In this document: positions 1-10,796 of the stretch, one piece after another | How the letters are laid out: every line of letters begins with the position of its first letter | Position numbering within the stretch: position 1 is the stretch's first letter | DNA from: Hygrocybe punicea | Taxonomy: Eukaryota; Basidiomycota; Agaricomycetes; Agaricales; Hygrophoraceae | Assembly (NCBI GenBank): GCA_963556145.1 | Contig: OY744461.1 | Location: 1,364,001 to 1,428,000 of the forward strand | Direction of reading: 5' to 3' | Length of the DNA stretch: 64,000 bases | Translations under genes and position numbers: made by a program | Notes under the pieces: generated by a model | What the model was told of the DNA's origin: nothing | Database searches by the model: none | The model's input: only the letters and a program-made list of their open reading frames with translations

Positions 1-330
1 AGGAAGTTTTTTGACACGTTTCTTAGGTCTCGCTTCGTCGAAACCGATATCAGATTCCGTAGAAGGGGCGGCGTCCCAAGACTGCGGAGGGATATGGGGA
101 ATAAAGTGATCCCGCTGGTCGCCGTCAACACTCAGACAAGGCTCCGGGTTCGGGTTAGATACGATGCTGTCCCGTTTTCTAGCAGCTAAGGCCTCCTTCG
201 CTTTCGCCAGCGCATTAGACAGGCGTCTTTTACTGTGCCTGCAGTTGTTCTGGTGATTCCTAAAAGCTCCCAAGTGGGAAAAAGTTCTGCTGCAAGAGCA
301 GGTTTGACCGAATGCAGAGCCACGATCCAT
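1..330 (-). CDS. Partial zinc-finger-like protein, N-terminal part
   Basis: An open frame on the minus strand starts at the ATG at 330 and runs off the left edge (110 codons visible). Near the N-terminus is a C-x-C-x12-H-x3-C cluster (residues about 11-30, CSCSRTFSHLGAF then HQNNC), which looks like an atypical C2HC zinc finger. A basic, helical, Ala/Lys/Arg-rich stretch follows (KRRLSNALAKAKEAL), then an acidic Pro/Ser-rich linker and a basic run (KKRVKK) at the window edge. Similar zinc-finger N-termini occur in large Agaricomycete families, some linked to transposases (family knowledge). I cannot tell host gene from transposon gene because the rest is missing. Confidence 0.5.
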   Translation of the reverse strand, partial: MDRGSAFGQTCSCSRTFSHLGAFRNHQNNCRHSKRRLSNALAKAKEALAARKRDSIVSNPNPEPCLSVDGDQRDHFIPHIPPQSWDAAPSTESDIGFDEARPKKRVKKLP

Positions 331-971
331 GGGTCGAAGAGTACAGTCAGCAGGCTCTACGATAATTGATGGATTAAATCAACATATGGACGACAGGAAA
401 TTTTGTGGAGAAGTTTAGAGATGGGTTGGATTGCAATTACGATGTGGTAATCAAAAAACCACGCGGTGAAAATTTAAACCCAGTAAATGAGAAACTAATT
501 AAAGCCACTGATCCCAGGCGGCCTCCAATAACAGGTACCTCTCGAATTGCGTGGGATCATTGTACATGTCGTTAATGATATCGCGGACGTCCTTCGCAAC
601 ACCTTGATAATTAGAGCATGTGAATTCTTGCTGGTAAACTACATGACAAACGACATATACGCACTGTAATTTAAAATACATTTCAGTGAAGGTGGGGCAA
701 AATAACATTTCCTTACAAGTTGCGCTGCTGTTTCCAAAGTATCCTTGGAAATATAGGGTCGCCGCTCAAGGAAACCGTATTCCCAGTGGCGTGCAATGGA
801 GGAGTGTGAGCCAAGAAATACATCCCTCATTAAATCGGCCATAATCAATCCCCCGAAGAGGATATTGACGCCATGCTGCACCGTACACAGTTGAGAAAAA
901 ATTGTTCCATGAGTAATTAAAAAAACTTACCTCCCAAGCCGGGAGGTTCCAGATCTGATTGGACTTCACGT

Positions 972-2255
972 TAGTGATGGGGAAGTTCGGTTCGGTCCGG
1001 TTTTCGCCTTTTTGCCCCAAACCGAAACTGAACGGTTCGGTTCCTACCAAAAAATCCCAAACCGAAACCGAAACCGACGTAAACCGTTTACGTCGGTTTG
1101 GTTTCGGTCCAGACGCGGTCTGAACCGCGAACCGCATGGGCTGGGGGCCCTCCCTCCCATCTGACCTCGCAAGAGCGCTGCACACGTCAATCGACGTGGC
1201 TAGCCTCATTACGAGGTGGGATTGGGGGTTGGTGGGCTGCACGGCCCTGTCCTAGCGAAACACACGCGTCGAACGCGTGTGTTCCGCCTCGGCTGTTGTC
1301 GATTGGGTGTGGTGGTGGTGGTGGTGATGCCCCGACGCGTCAGACGCGTTGTGCACACGACGACAGGCGTGCTGGCCCCGCGTTGGTCCTGCGTTGGTTG
1401 TTTTCGGCGAGCGCGTGGTGGTGGCGTACGGGCCTCTCCGCGTGGGTGTCCCGACGCGTCATGCGTGTTGTACACGCGCGGCGGGCGGGTTGACCCCGCG
1501 TTTGCCGCATTGGTGTTGCATGGTGGTGGTGGTGGTGGTGGTGTTGCATGGTGGTGGTGGTGTTGTGCCGCGTTCCGTTATATACAAATAAAATCAATAA
1601 AAGAAAGAATAAAAATAACATACCACGAAGGAGCGGGGGTGGATGCACCACCCCCCGCCGCTCGTTCCACCTCTCTGACTCCCACTCCACCCTGTTCACG
1701 TTCGTTTGCGTGCACGCGCGTCTTGGACACGTTGTTGTTGGCGTCCGATGTGGCGGTCCTGGTGGTTGTAGCGGTCCTGGTGGTTGCGGCCGTCGTGGTG
1801 GCAATCGTCGTCGTCGTCGTAGTGGTGGTGGTGGTGGCCGTGGTGGTAGTGGTGGTGATGGCCGTGGTGGCCGTTGACTGTAACTTGCTACTGTTAGTGT
1901 CGAATAAAAAAAATAAAAAAATAAACAGAGCATAGGTGGGCGGCAGGGAGTACCCTGCCACGTTTGGTCCACCTCGGGTGCTCCGTCGTCCTCGTTTGGC
2001 GTACGTTGTGGGCGTTCTTGGTGGTTGCAGAAGTGTCTTGGTGACTTTGGAAGTCAGCCAAGTGGCCGACTTGCGAATATCGGTTTGCGGTTCAAACTCA
2101 GTTTGAAACCGTTTCGGCCCGCGGCCAAATCTCCAAACCGGAGACCAAACCGTTCGGTCTCAGCCGAAATTTCCCAAACCGAAACCGAAACCAGCGGTTT
2201 CGGTTCGGTCTAAACCGGGTTTGGGTCGGTCTGAGACCGAACTTCCCCAACACTA
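972..2255. mobile_element. Nonautonomous hAT-type element with perfect 8-bp target duplication
   Basis: The 1,284-bp element has near-identical inverted ends: TAGTGATGGGGAAGTTCGGT at the left, and the complement of the right end reads TAGTGTTGGGGAAGTTCGGT. It is flanked by CTTCACGT at 964-971 and 2256-2263. An 8-bp duplication and TAGTG termini fit the hAT superfamily. No transposase is encoded. The outer parts are rich in short GGTTTCGGTTCGG-like repeats, possibly transposase-binding sites. The core (about 1130-1960) is GC-rich simple-repeat DNA that recurs inverted at about 13.6-14.6 kb. Confidence 0.85.
1300..1880. repeat. GGT/GTC-rich simple repeats inside the hAT-type element
   Basis: Several (GGT)n and (GTC)n runs (about 1308-1326, 1519-1562, 1740-1875) make long open frames on both strands that translate to poly-Val, poly-Gly, poly-His or poly-Thr. 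They flank an ACGTCAATCGACGT-like palindrome at about 1183-1198 and a GTGGATGCACCACCCCC motif near 1649. No protein is inferred. Confidence 0.8.
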
Positions 2256-3045
2256 CTTCACGTATTCCAACAATTTCCTGACCGGTCCGTACCGCCCGCT
2301 GTGAACTCGAGGGATAATCGTCGCGAGGACGTTTTGTTTGAGTTGTTCTACCATAAGTTCATGGTCTTGGATAACCTAGAAAGATAATGAGAATGTATGG
2401 CAAAAGTAATAATAGCGCACTTACAAAGTCCAGAAAGGAGGGGTGGGGGTCTTCCAATGTCCCGAATGCAAAATATTCGCCCGTTGAAGCCAAAATGCCT
2501 GCTGTTGTGGTTGATGAGCAATGGCACAACAATTACTACGGAACGTACAGAGTTCCGGTTGCCAAAATTGCCCATAGATGTTACACATGAGAATTGCAAC
2601 GGCCCAAATTTCTTGTCTTCCGAAAAGACGTTTGTGGCTGCACCACAATGGCCTCAGCGGTACCCCGATATTGTAGTGGCTTCGAGCAGAGCTAAGAATT
2701 TTATGCCATTCCAGTAGGTATTCGCAGCTTATGGCATTTGGCGTTAACTGAGAGAATGGCGGAGGACTGGGTATAAGCAAGGACAGGTCGAGTCTTTTGA
2801 AGATCGAGTCCCTGGTTTCGCCTGCTGGGACCAAAGGCGAGGTGTCGGGTGTCGGGTCTGCCGCAATGAAATATCAAGTCATCACTTGAATTTAGATAAC
2901 ACAACTTACCATGAAGTGATGCGATACAGGGCGGTAAACTATAGGATAAGGGCGGGAAAATGAATGGGAAATTTGGGATGGACTCTGCAATAAATTGTCG
3001 GTCGGTCTCGTAGACTCGGAATGTGGAAGAACAAACCTTCACCAC

Positions 3046-3624
3046 AGTTATCTAAGTCGTCAGCCATCCTCCAGCAAATGTCAGTCTAAATCATCGCTCC
3101 GCAATTTATATCTTTTCCAACATTGATTATTTATTCATTATTTTATTAACTATTACGGAAGGGCAAAGATCGCGGATGCGATGGCGGAATTCGGTGACTT
3201 ATATACAGTGACTGTCTAGGGCAGTTTGAATGGAGAGAAGCGACACTGCTTATTAAGCATGGAATTTTTTAGCTATGGCGTTCATGATGGGGGGCTACTG
3301 ATCGGGGAAGCGGAAGTTGTGAGGGCAGAACTCGGCGACTTATATACATTGTCCCCTTAGGGTCGTTCGTTATGTAATTTAACTTTAAGAAGCGATCACC
3401 GTCAAACATCTGTTTTGATGCTCACTCCAATTCTTATACCATTATTCCCATTCTTGCTTTACAATATTATTCATGTCCAGCCAATAGCCTGGCATCTTTG
3501 TTTTCTTTTCAAAATATCGTGTCGTTGTTGAGTCCCGTCGAATTCATGCTTGCTGGCATTTCGAGCGGAGAGTGAATTCACTTACCCCTTGCCCTGTTTT
3601 TTTTTTTTTTGTAACACCTTGACG
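3046..3624. promoter_or_regulatory. Divergent intergenic region with duplicated TATA module
   Basis: The space between the minus-strand gene (start 3045) and the plus-strand gene (start 3625) holds two copies of a module reading GGYGACTTATATACA at about 3192-3212 and 3331-3350. Each copy is followed some 15 bases later by a TAGGG motif. TTATATACA resembles a TATA box, and the 139-bp direct duplication suggests a duplicated promoter. A T tract (3599-3610) lies just before the downstream ATG. Promoter function is inferred. Confidence 0.4.
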
Positions 3625-4165
3625 ATGGCTGACGTTTTGCAACCCGATTTCCTCCGACTGGCTAATGGTCTCTGAGATGTAATTACGGAAGTTGAGCGCA
3701 TTCCGAACATCCCACCTCCTGGGGACAACATTCAGGAGTTATCAGACCTTATCAAACAACTAAGCAAGAAAGTTGACGCTATCAAGACCAAAGTTGACGG
3801 TGTCAAGGCCACAGTCGACAGGATTGACCAAACGTAAATTCAGTTTCTTGTAATGTTCGCATATCTCACAAATGCCATAGCCTGCCCATGCGACTTGCCA
3901 ATTCCAGTGCGGGTCGGAGTGCCCCACTGCGTGGCCTACATGGACTACTCCAACCACCAGCGCCGAAGACTCGTGAGGAATTAATTGGCTTCACGTGTAT
4001 GTAATCTATTTAGAAAATACAGGAGATAATGACTCGTCCCCAGCTGTGAACTGCATCGCGGCCGCAACCCATCTTAACCTCCCGTTGCTACCCCAGCACC
4101 CTGCTCCCACAGTAGCTGCCCGAAGACAACAAATTGCTGACCATTTGGGTATCATCCTGGACTAA
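3625..4165 (+). pseudogene. Small coiled-coil protein gene with an early TGA stop
   Basis: Three exons can be read. Exon 1 starts MADVLQPDFLRLANGL and continues as a charged helical segment (SDLIKQLSKKVDAIKTKV). Exon 2 contains LPMRLANSSAGRSAPL and a TREELIGFT segment. Exon 3 (from about 4027) ends ARRQQIADHLGIILD and TAA. Exon order and style match a multicopy Agaricomycete family of unknown function (family recollection, not a search). Codon 17 is TGA at 3673-3675, and reading through it gives continuous family-like sequence, so this looks like a nonsense mutation. The last intron needs a less usual acceptor (GAG before ATAATG) to keep frame, another possible sign of decay. Confidence 0.55.
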
Positions 4166-4446
4166 ATCAAGGTGATTTTTTTGCCGGTTTTCATCCCATG
4201 AATTTATATATTTATGCTTAACAAGAAATTACTGTCACGATCTCTTTTAACACTTGATTGTACATGTTGACGTTGTTGTATTGGACTCGGATTCTTCCTG
4301 ATCATAAAGTTTGATATTCGCATGTGGCATCAAGTGTGGCATCATGTTAAACTTGAAGAAACGACGACTGACGGTAAGAGTTGAGAATGTGTTATTATTA
4401 TATTCCCCAAGTTCTATGGTGGCAATAGGTATCCACTTTCCTGGAC

Positions 4447-7075
4447 TTGGAAGCCGATGTTCGCAGCGACAACTCGGATGAGCATAACGATGGAAGCCTT
4501 CATGGTAAGTTGTTGCTGTATCTCCCCTTCCCTTCAAGTCCGAATCACGCACCTGTTCATACAGATTTCGTCTCGGGGGACGACTCAGATGATCAAAGCG
4601 TGACTTTACCACTCGATCACGACTTTCCGTACACAAGGAGTCATCGTCACCCCCGGGACAATCACTGGCAACTTGCTCATGAGGAACACGTTGAACTGTC
4701 AACTCAGGCACACATCATGATAAACCAGGAGCGGCATCTACCACGATTAACCATCCACCCGAGTGATTGTTCAAGCAATGAACCGCCGACTTTCCGTAAA
4801 CTGATGCCCGGGGACGTGAGCCTTTGGCGTGTCAGGGTGAAGGTAAGCGAATCCTCTCTTGCGATGCTATTGGTTGATCCAACATCTTCAGCACGGCTTT
4901 GAATCGGACTGTCTTGAACTTGTACTTCGACAAAGTCGACGCGTCCAGAACTTCAAGATTGTTTCTGCTTTCTCACAACCCTCCATCCCTGGAACGATAT
5001 ACGTAGAAGCCCCTGCTAGGGTAGACATCCAGTGCGCCTTTCGAAATGTGCACACTGTCTTTCTGAACGAGGAAATCATGCTTGTGCCGATTTCTGAGCG
5101 TGTACAACTCCTGGAAATGCGAAACACGGACGTGGTTGCATTTGGTCATTGGGTGCGCATTAAGAAAGGCACGTATAAAAAGGACCTCGGTTTTGTCACT
5201 GACATGGACTCGTTTACCTTGAGGGTGAGATTGTGGGTGATACCCCGCCTCTCTTATTCTGATACCAAGCGCACGCGCTACACTTGTTCTGACCAGTCAC
5301 TCTTCGATCCCGACCGGGCTCGCACGGTTTTTGGCCCGGACACCGTTCAGCAACGGATTGATCGTTTCAAATTCCAAGGCAAAGTTTTCAAGCATGGTCT
5401 ATTGGAACGAGTGCTCGCCCTTAATGATTTGACCACAAAAAATGTACATCCAACTTATGAAGAACTCAGACTCTTTAGCGAGAGTCTGGGATTTGACAAA
5501 GCACTCAAGCATAGATGGAATACTGACTATGCTGCTGCTACTCTATGCATTAACGATCGCGTCAGGGTCATCAGTGGGGAGCAGAAGGGTTTCCTCGGTA
5601 CCATAGTTGACAAGCATGAAAATACTGTGCAAGTCCAACTACGGAAGGAGCCTGATGCCAGAATTACCTTCGAAGACGAGCCTTTGCTTGACTTGCTAGC
5701 GTGTCAGGTTAGCAAAAGCTTCAAAGTTGGAGATTATGTGGAGGTGCGGGATGGCTTTTGGGCAGGAAGCCGCGGTTATGTACTGGGGATTTGTGATAGC
5801 ATGCTGAAAGTCCTCTCTGATCATTCATGGTCAAGCTATTCGGAGGTTTGTGATGTCATTTACCCCGCCATGGCAGCTTATACTGTTTTACTGCAGGATC
5901 CCTCTCCTCCGAGTCTGTATGACTTCCAGGTACATACCCTCAACGTGGACTTTGCTCAAGCAGATTGTCGGATCTCATTGCCAGAGGCCTATGTCAGAGA
6001 ACAATCTAAGGGGTGTGAATTTGAAGTGGCTCGGGGTCTTGTGCAGGGCAGAGATCCAATGGCCGGCAGACATGTTCTCGTCGTGAAAGCACACCGCTAT
6101 AGAGGGTACTATGGGATAATTCAAGACCGTCATGCATACCTCGAGACGTACAGTGTCTATCTAGAAGCTACTGGCAAGATTGCACAAATCAGGGGAGACT
6201 TTCTGGCTGATAAATAGTAAATTTTTCTTATTTGTCCAACCGTAACTGTCCTGATTCTGAGCACCTCCGAATTACGCAGTACTCGGCTGCCACTTTCCCA
6301 CCAGCCAGAGATCCTCGCGAGCAACTTGAAATTGCTGTCGCCAGCTGTTTCCGATTCGATTATCCTGTCAACGCCTGCGCAGGATTCGTCTAATTCTCAG
6401 ACACCGGCTTGGGATCCTTCCTCTCGAACCCCACGGCCGCCTCTATGTCTAAATGAGATGTCGGCATTCATTCCAGAGTTGACGCCCAGGAACACGGCTT
6501 CCGGTCAAGATCTGCATTTACGAGACGCACAACAAGGGCTTGATGCACCAGAATACCGTGATGAAACACCTCCCCAGGCCCTATTATCTAGTATAAGGCT
6601 TCCCGTTTCCTGTCCCCCCTGTTTTTGACGCAGGCTTACTCACGCAGGTCCTGCGGAACATTGGCTTGCGACAGAACACTTACGTGGAAAGTCTATTAAA
6701 GTGCGCATCGTTGGATCCAGAACGCCGGATTGTAGCTGGGAAAATGGCACCCACGAGAACAAGGTTGCATATACGCTGGGCACTCCGGTCACAGGCGACC
6801 CTCCAGCAATCAATGTCAAATTGTTGAGCAGGGTTCCCCGCACCATGTTAGTCCCACTGCGTTTGCTCGTTCCCGTTCACCCTGATGGGGTTGGTGAAAT
6901 AGTGGTCATTATTGCTGGTGATGATGTAGGGAAAGTAGCCGCCATTTTGCAGGCCAAAGAATGTGAATGGATTCTCACACTTTGCGGCCTCGACTTGAAT
7001 ACGACTTCTGGTCGTCAGAGTCCTTTTTGCAAAGTGCCTCGCCAACAGTTGGCTGTTTGCAGCTTGAAGCTTTAA
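4447..7075 (+). CDS. Spt5-like KOW-domain transcription elongation protein
   Basis: Spt5-type proteins bind RNA polymerase II and nascent RNA in the nucleus. Acidic N-terminal exons (with GDDSDDQS) end in LWRVRVK at 4842. A GTAAGC...CAG intron (4843-4891) joins in frame to an NGN-like segment (GTIYVEAPARVDI, then LVPISERVQLLEM). KOW-like segments follow: WVRIKKGTYKKDLGFV (about 5150), NDRVRVISGEQKGFLGTI (about 5550) and VGDYVEVRDGFWAGSRGYV (about 5730). A Ser/Pro/Thr-rich stretch with TPAWDPSSRTP resembles an Spt5 C-terminal repeat region. The last exon (from about 6652) ends VVIIAGDDVGKVAAI, stop at 7073-7075. Agaricomycetes carry many Spt5-like paralogs, so this is probably a paralog. The true start and the introns around 6218-6310 and 6600-6650 are uncertain. 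Confidence 0.7.
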
Positions 7076-7263
7076 TAGGATACATACTATTACTCGCAAA
7101 TCATGCACTATTTAAATTGTCCATGTCTGTTGCCATCTTACGACCGTGTACACTTATGCTTGCACAAAAACTTAAGTGCTTGATTAGAATCCCGGTAACC
7201 TTTATAATAAATAGTGTGTTATTGTGATACATTAAAAAAGTAAAAAGATAGGCTCGCAGACTC

Positions 7264-7659
7264 CTACAACCTGACTTCCGGAAAATTGCCCGCATTTTCC
7301 ATGTTCTCTGACCCAGTTTGACCCTTATGCCTCGCTCTTTCTTCGGTGTCGCGAGCCTGGTCGGCTTGGCTCCGTTTGAGTAAGTGTAACCTTTCTGCGG
7401 GCCCCAGCTGCATTATGGGAGCGAGATGGGGTGGGAAAAGGGGAGATGTTGTTGAATCCCAGCGCTGCATCCTGGCACAAGCCAGGGATATGTTATGATG
7501 TTGCTGTATCTTGCCCTCGGTAAGATACTCCAACTCCTTGTTGATGAGCTGGCATTCCTTCTTGATCACAGCATACCTCTGCCGCAAAAACACATCCTCA
7601 GCTTCAAGTAACTTGCCCAACATTTCATTGTACTCGACAACGGATTGCCAAAACTCCAT
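7264..7659 (-). CDS. Hypothetical coiled-coil protein (131 aa)
   Basis: A single open frame starts at MEFWQSVVEYNEML and stops at 7264. The first 60 residues are predicted-helical and charged (LLEAEDVFLRQRYAVIKKE), suggesting a coiled coil. The rest is Pro/Arg-rich. It lies convergent to the Spt5-like gene, about 190 bp away. A possible upstream exon lies at about 7730-7853 (-), reading MDTPIMMPMDTPMSSESK. No domain is recognised. Confidence 0.45.
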   Translation of the reverse strand: MEFWQSVVEYNEMLGKLLEAEDVFLRQRYAVIKKECQLINKELEYLTEGKIQQHHNISLACARMQRWDSTTSPLFPPHLAPIMQLGPAERLHLLKRSQADQARDTEERARHKGQTGSENMENAGNFPEVRL

Positions 7660-8118
7660 GGATCGTGTAGTATAGTGGGAATTGACTAGATACTAGGGCG
7701 GGAATGTTATATTCCGAGTCTCAGAGGATTATGGTGGATAGTGCGTTACGATAGAGAAATCCATGAACTCCTGGTGAGGATTCATGTTCGTGTTGGATTC
7801 CTTTGACTCGGAGGACATAGGAGTATCCATAGGCATCATGATAGGAGTATCCATTGTTCCCGGTTCGGGCTGACAGTTTTAAACTGCCTCAAGACGGGCT
7901 CCATAAAGCTGGCCAACAAGGGTCACAGCCACATTTGTCTCTTTTCTTCCGAAGTCGATAATACTGTAGTAGATAGCCTTGGTCTTTTGAAGTGTATGCG
8001 AAGGTTGTCAGGTGTTCTCAAATACATTTTGCAAAAAAAGAAGTGAGTGTCAGTACTGATGAAATTGCTACTCACAAATCCTTCAAAGTTCGCTTTCAAG
8101 TTCGCTATGCACTCGGAA
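7660..8118. other. Intergenic region upstream of two divergent genes
   Basis: It contains the possible 41-codon upstream exon or ORF (-) at about 7730-7853, whose start is internally repetitive (two GGAGTATCCAT copies on the plus strand). Otherwise no supported feature. Confidence 0.3.
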
Positions 8119-9884
8119 ATGTCATCCCTGGGGAAACATCGTCGAGAAGAAGACATGGAGCAGGTGAGCCGTTGGCTCGGCGTTATTTGCTCCCACCTTG
8201 ACTCGGTTACTTGATCGATTCAGCGGCCGGCAAAGGGGTCAAGATTGGCCCGGGAAGGCCAAGGGGCTCTGGCCAATCGATTATCCGACTCCAGTGCTGA
8301 ATCCGAGTCGGCCGTGTTCATTAACGCAGTCGTTACCGCTGCTGCAGAAATTAGAGATACGATGGACAGTGAAGTTGTGAATACTCTGGGCAATGGTAAG
8401 GGCACAAGTTAGCTGTCTGCTGTATTCCTAATCTGCTATGCTAGATTCTGGGTCTGAGACGATCGGAAGTCATGAGCAATCGGCGCTGGATTCTACTTTG
8501 GCCATCGGAAAGCAGAATACTCCAGAAAATGCAGAAATGTTGGCGACAAAATGGTTATCTACTCGACAGTTGGCAGATTTGGCACAAAATGAGGGTTTGG
8601 TGTACAAACAAGGGAAGTTCTCGGTGGAAGAGGATAGCTTGATGCGTGAAGCGATCACTTCATACCAGGAGGTGGCCCGGGTTCGACCACCTTCGATGTC
8701 TTGTCACATTGATTAGTTCATATCACAGCTGAACAACATCAACTCCGAACAGTTGGCAGAACTGATCTTCACCACATCTAAAACGACACGTAATAATATG
8801 TTTTGGTCTAAGATAGGTACGTTGACAACGAGCTATTTAATCCTTGGGGCGTTATTTACTGGATGTGTAGCCTCTGCCCTCCCTTTGCGTCCGTTAGGCG
8901 CTGTTTATCATCATGTTCACAGAGCGTATCAACCTTGGGGTAAGCAGGGTTCATGGACTAAATCTGAGGATAACGATTTGATCCGGCAAGATCCTTTGAT
9001 ACCAACGTATCCTAGAATATACTGACCACTATTGCAGATATGTTACGCAACACGGCGAAGAATGGACCGTTGTCAGCACCATGGTTGGCAGGTCCGAGAC
9101 AGACTGCCGAGACCACTACAGGAATCATCTCAAACATTGCGCCACGCGAATAAGTGGTAAGTGACTGCAGTCGTAATCTATCAGACATGCATTAGAACAT
9201 TGCCAGGCCGGTGGACAAAGGTAGAAGAAGAAGACCTGACTAAAATCGTGTTGGAGATTAGCGCCAACCAGGACTCTAAGTTCACTATACCTTGGGGTGA
9301 TGTCAGTGAACGCATGGGATACAAGCGTAGCAGACAGCAATGCAGCACCAAATGGTTGTGGAACTACCCCTGTTCAACTTCCATTCTGATTTTAGGGTAC
9401 ATTTTTAGGACGGAACTACGAACAACAATGCAGCGTCAGGGCCAAAAACCTAAGTGGAGTCAACAGGATACATACACCCTTTTAAATGGGTATACGCATC
9501 CTGCCTATTGATGTATTAGTTCTGACTCAGACCCTTGACAGAATTCACGAGATGGTCTCAAATAATAACAATATTGTCTGGGGTGAAATAGCAAAGTTGT
9601 TCCAACATTTGTGGAGTATACAAGCGCTTCGGCAAAGATGGGTGGTTCTGAAATCGGGTCTTGATGGATCTGAGCAGATGACAAATAAAGGTTGGTTGCT
9701 CATCACGACTAGGACAAGTTTAACGAGTGCCTTTACCAGAAGTCGTAGACATACTTCGAACCCGTCAGGTGGAATCAAGATGATATCAGTGCAGACATTT
9801 ACGTGCAGGCGTTTACATGGCGTTAGGATAATGAATGCATTATGTAACTATATACCAACTCGATTGTTAGTCATCACCACCTAG
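8119..9884 (+). CDS. Reb1/TTF1-like Myb DNA-binding protein
   Basis: Reb1/TTF1 proteins bind rDNA and other sites and can stop RNA polymerase I or position nucleosomes. Exon 1 (8119-8163) begins MSSLGKHRREEDMEQ. Exon 2 starts at 8224 and exon 3 at 8445, both in phase. Exon 3 has the family-like segment LATKWLSTRQLADLAQNEG then YKQGKFSVEEDSLMREAI. Later exons give SEQLAELIF, a Myb repeat (GSWTKSEDNDLI, then EEWTVVSTMVGRSETDCRDH) and a second one (GRWTKVEEEDLTKIV, then IPWGDVSERMGYKRSRQQC). A final SANT-like part reads NIVWGEIAKLFQH, then LRQRWVVLK. The segment order matches Reb1-like proteins. The C-terminal splice after about 9690 is unresolved, so the end is approximate; one intron seems to use a GC donor. 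Confidence 0.75.
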
Positions 9885-9916
9885 ATGCAAAATCAAGCAA
9901 TGTTGAACAATGAATT

Positions 9917-10429
9917 CTACAACTTACGAGGCGCAGGTGATGACGACGTCCATGTAGGCTGATTTTTCGGGTACTCCGCATAATATTCGGCAAGCATATC
10001 CTCTGGAATATACTGCTGAGCAATCTCGTTGATGTAACGTTCCCTCTTCAGTTCGGCCGCGTATTGCATGTTCTTCAATGTCAACTCGGAAATGCTGCAG
10101 CGTGCGGTCAACAGTTCTTCTTCTGCCCTCAAAAGATGGTCTCGCAACCGGATCATGGCGTCACGATCTGTACTGTGGTATGAGACACACTAAAGGTGAG
10201 AAAACATTTGCTTGCCGATGTTGTCAGAATCTAGCGAATCATTCTCGTCCTCCAGGTCTTCCTCCTCCAATAAACGGTACGTCCGTTTGCCCCTAGTACT
10301 TCTAGATGTTTTAACTTAGCTTCAGAGTCAAGTTAGTTGGATTATTTTTTCATACCGGATAATGACTTCGACCTCATCAATGGCCTGGGGGTGCTTCCTT
10401 GATTGGCTACCTTTTCGCTGACAAGTGGA
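9917..10429 (-). CDS. Conserved coiled-coil protein of unknown function
   Basis: At least three exons. The start is MSTCQRKGSQSRKHPQAI (ATG near 10429), then after an intron a basic-acidic segment (TSRSTRGKRTYRLLEEEDL). After a further intron (acceptor CACAG before TACAGATCG) comes a long helix: DAMIRLRDHLLRAEEEL, then LKRERYINEIAQQYIPEDML. The stop is at 9917. The heptad pattern indicates a coiled coil. It is divergent from the DUF6698 gene. I recognise it only as an Agaricomycete hypothetical protein. Confidence 0.6.
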
Positions 10430-10796
10430 CATGATTGACAGTGATGTAGTTTTTTTCGAATATCTGGTTTGGCCGCAGAAATTGATTATAAACTCAGTTA
10501 TTAATCACGTTGCCAGCCCGGTCAAAATGTTGTGTCATTTTCTCGCGCTAGTTCTGCAACCGCAGCCCATTATAATATGCCGGCTAACAAAAACGGTCGG
10601 TTCGTTCTACTTCTACTGGCCGGTATCCTAATTATGATCTATTTGGGGACCGGTCAATCGACAGTTATTGCAGATGATACCCATTTACAAGCCGTATGCA
10701 TACACAATTCATACCCAGTCTATCTCCGCCACCAGTCTTCATATAAAATCATACCAGACAAACCATTCTCCTTTATCGTCTTGACCTTAACGTCCA
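10430..10796. promoter_or_regulatory. Shared divergent promoter region
   Basis: About 370 bp separates the coiled-coil gene (-) and the DUF6698 gene (+). TATAA-like stretches occur at about 10486 and 10572. A plus-strand ORF here (from 10578) starts with a hydrophobic segment but has no other support. Confidence 0.35.

Larger units (their letters stand above)
499..3045 (-). pseudogene. Host gene of unknown function, split by a hAT-type insertion
   Basis: Minus-strand coding pieces can be joined by plausible introns. The last exon (638-499) ends in YLLLEAAWDQWL and a stop. It is preceded by a GTAAGG...TAG intron (716-639) and by an exon reading MADLMRDVFLGSHSSIARHW. Further upstream an exon reads RVHSGRYGPVRKLLEY and then SNQIWNLPAWEV. 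The transposon at 972-2255 sits between those last two pieces with a perfect 8-bp duplication, so the exon was continuous before insertion. More upstream coding-like sequence with a GTAAGT intron lies up to 3045, but its exon structure is unclear. No motif assigns a function; it resembles a conserved Agaricomycete hypothetical protein. Unless the insert is removed by splicing, the gene is broken. Confidence 0.55.

Noticed and set aside
1098..1972. Long ORFs on both strands (up to about 240 codons)
   Set aside because: They translate GGT/GTC simple repeats into single-residue runs inside a transposon.
4247..4711. 154-codon minus-strand ORF
   Set aside because: Overlaps the spliced 5' exons of the Spt5-like gene and has no recognisable feature; probably a shadow.
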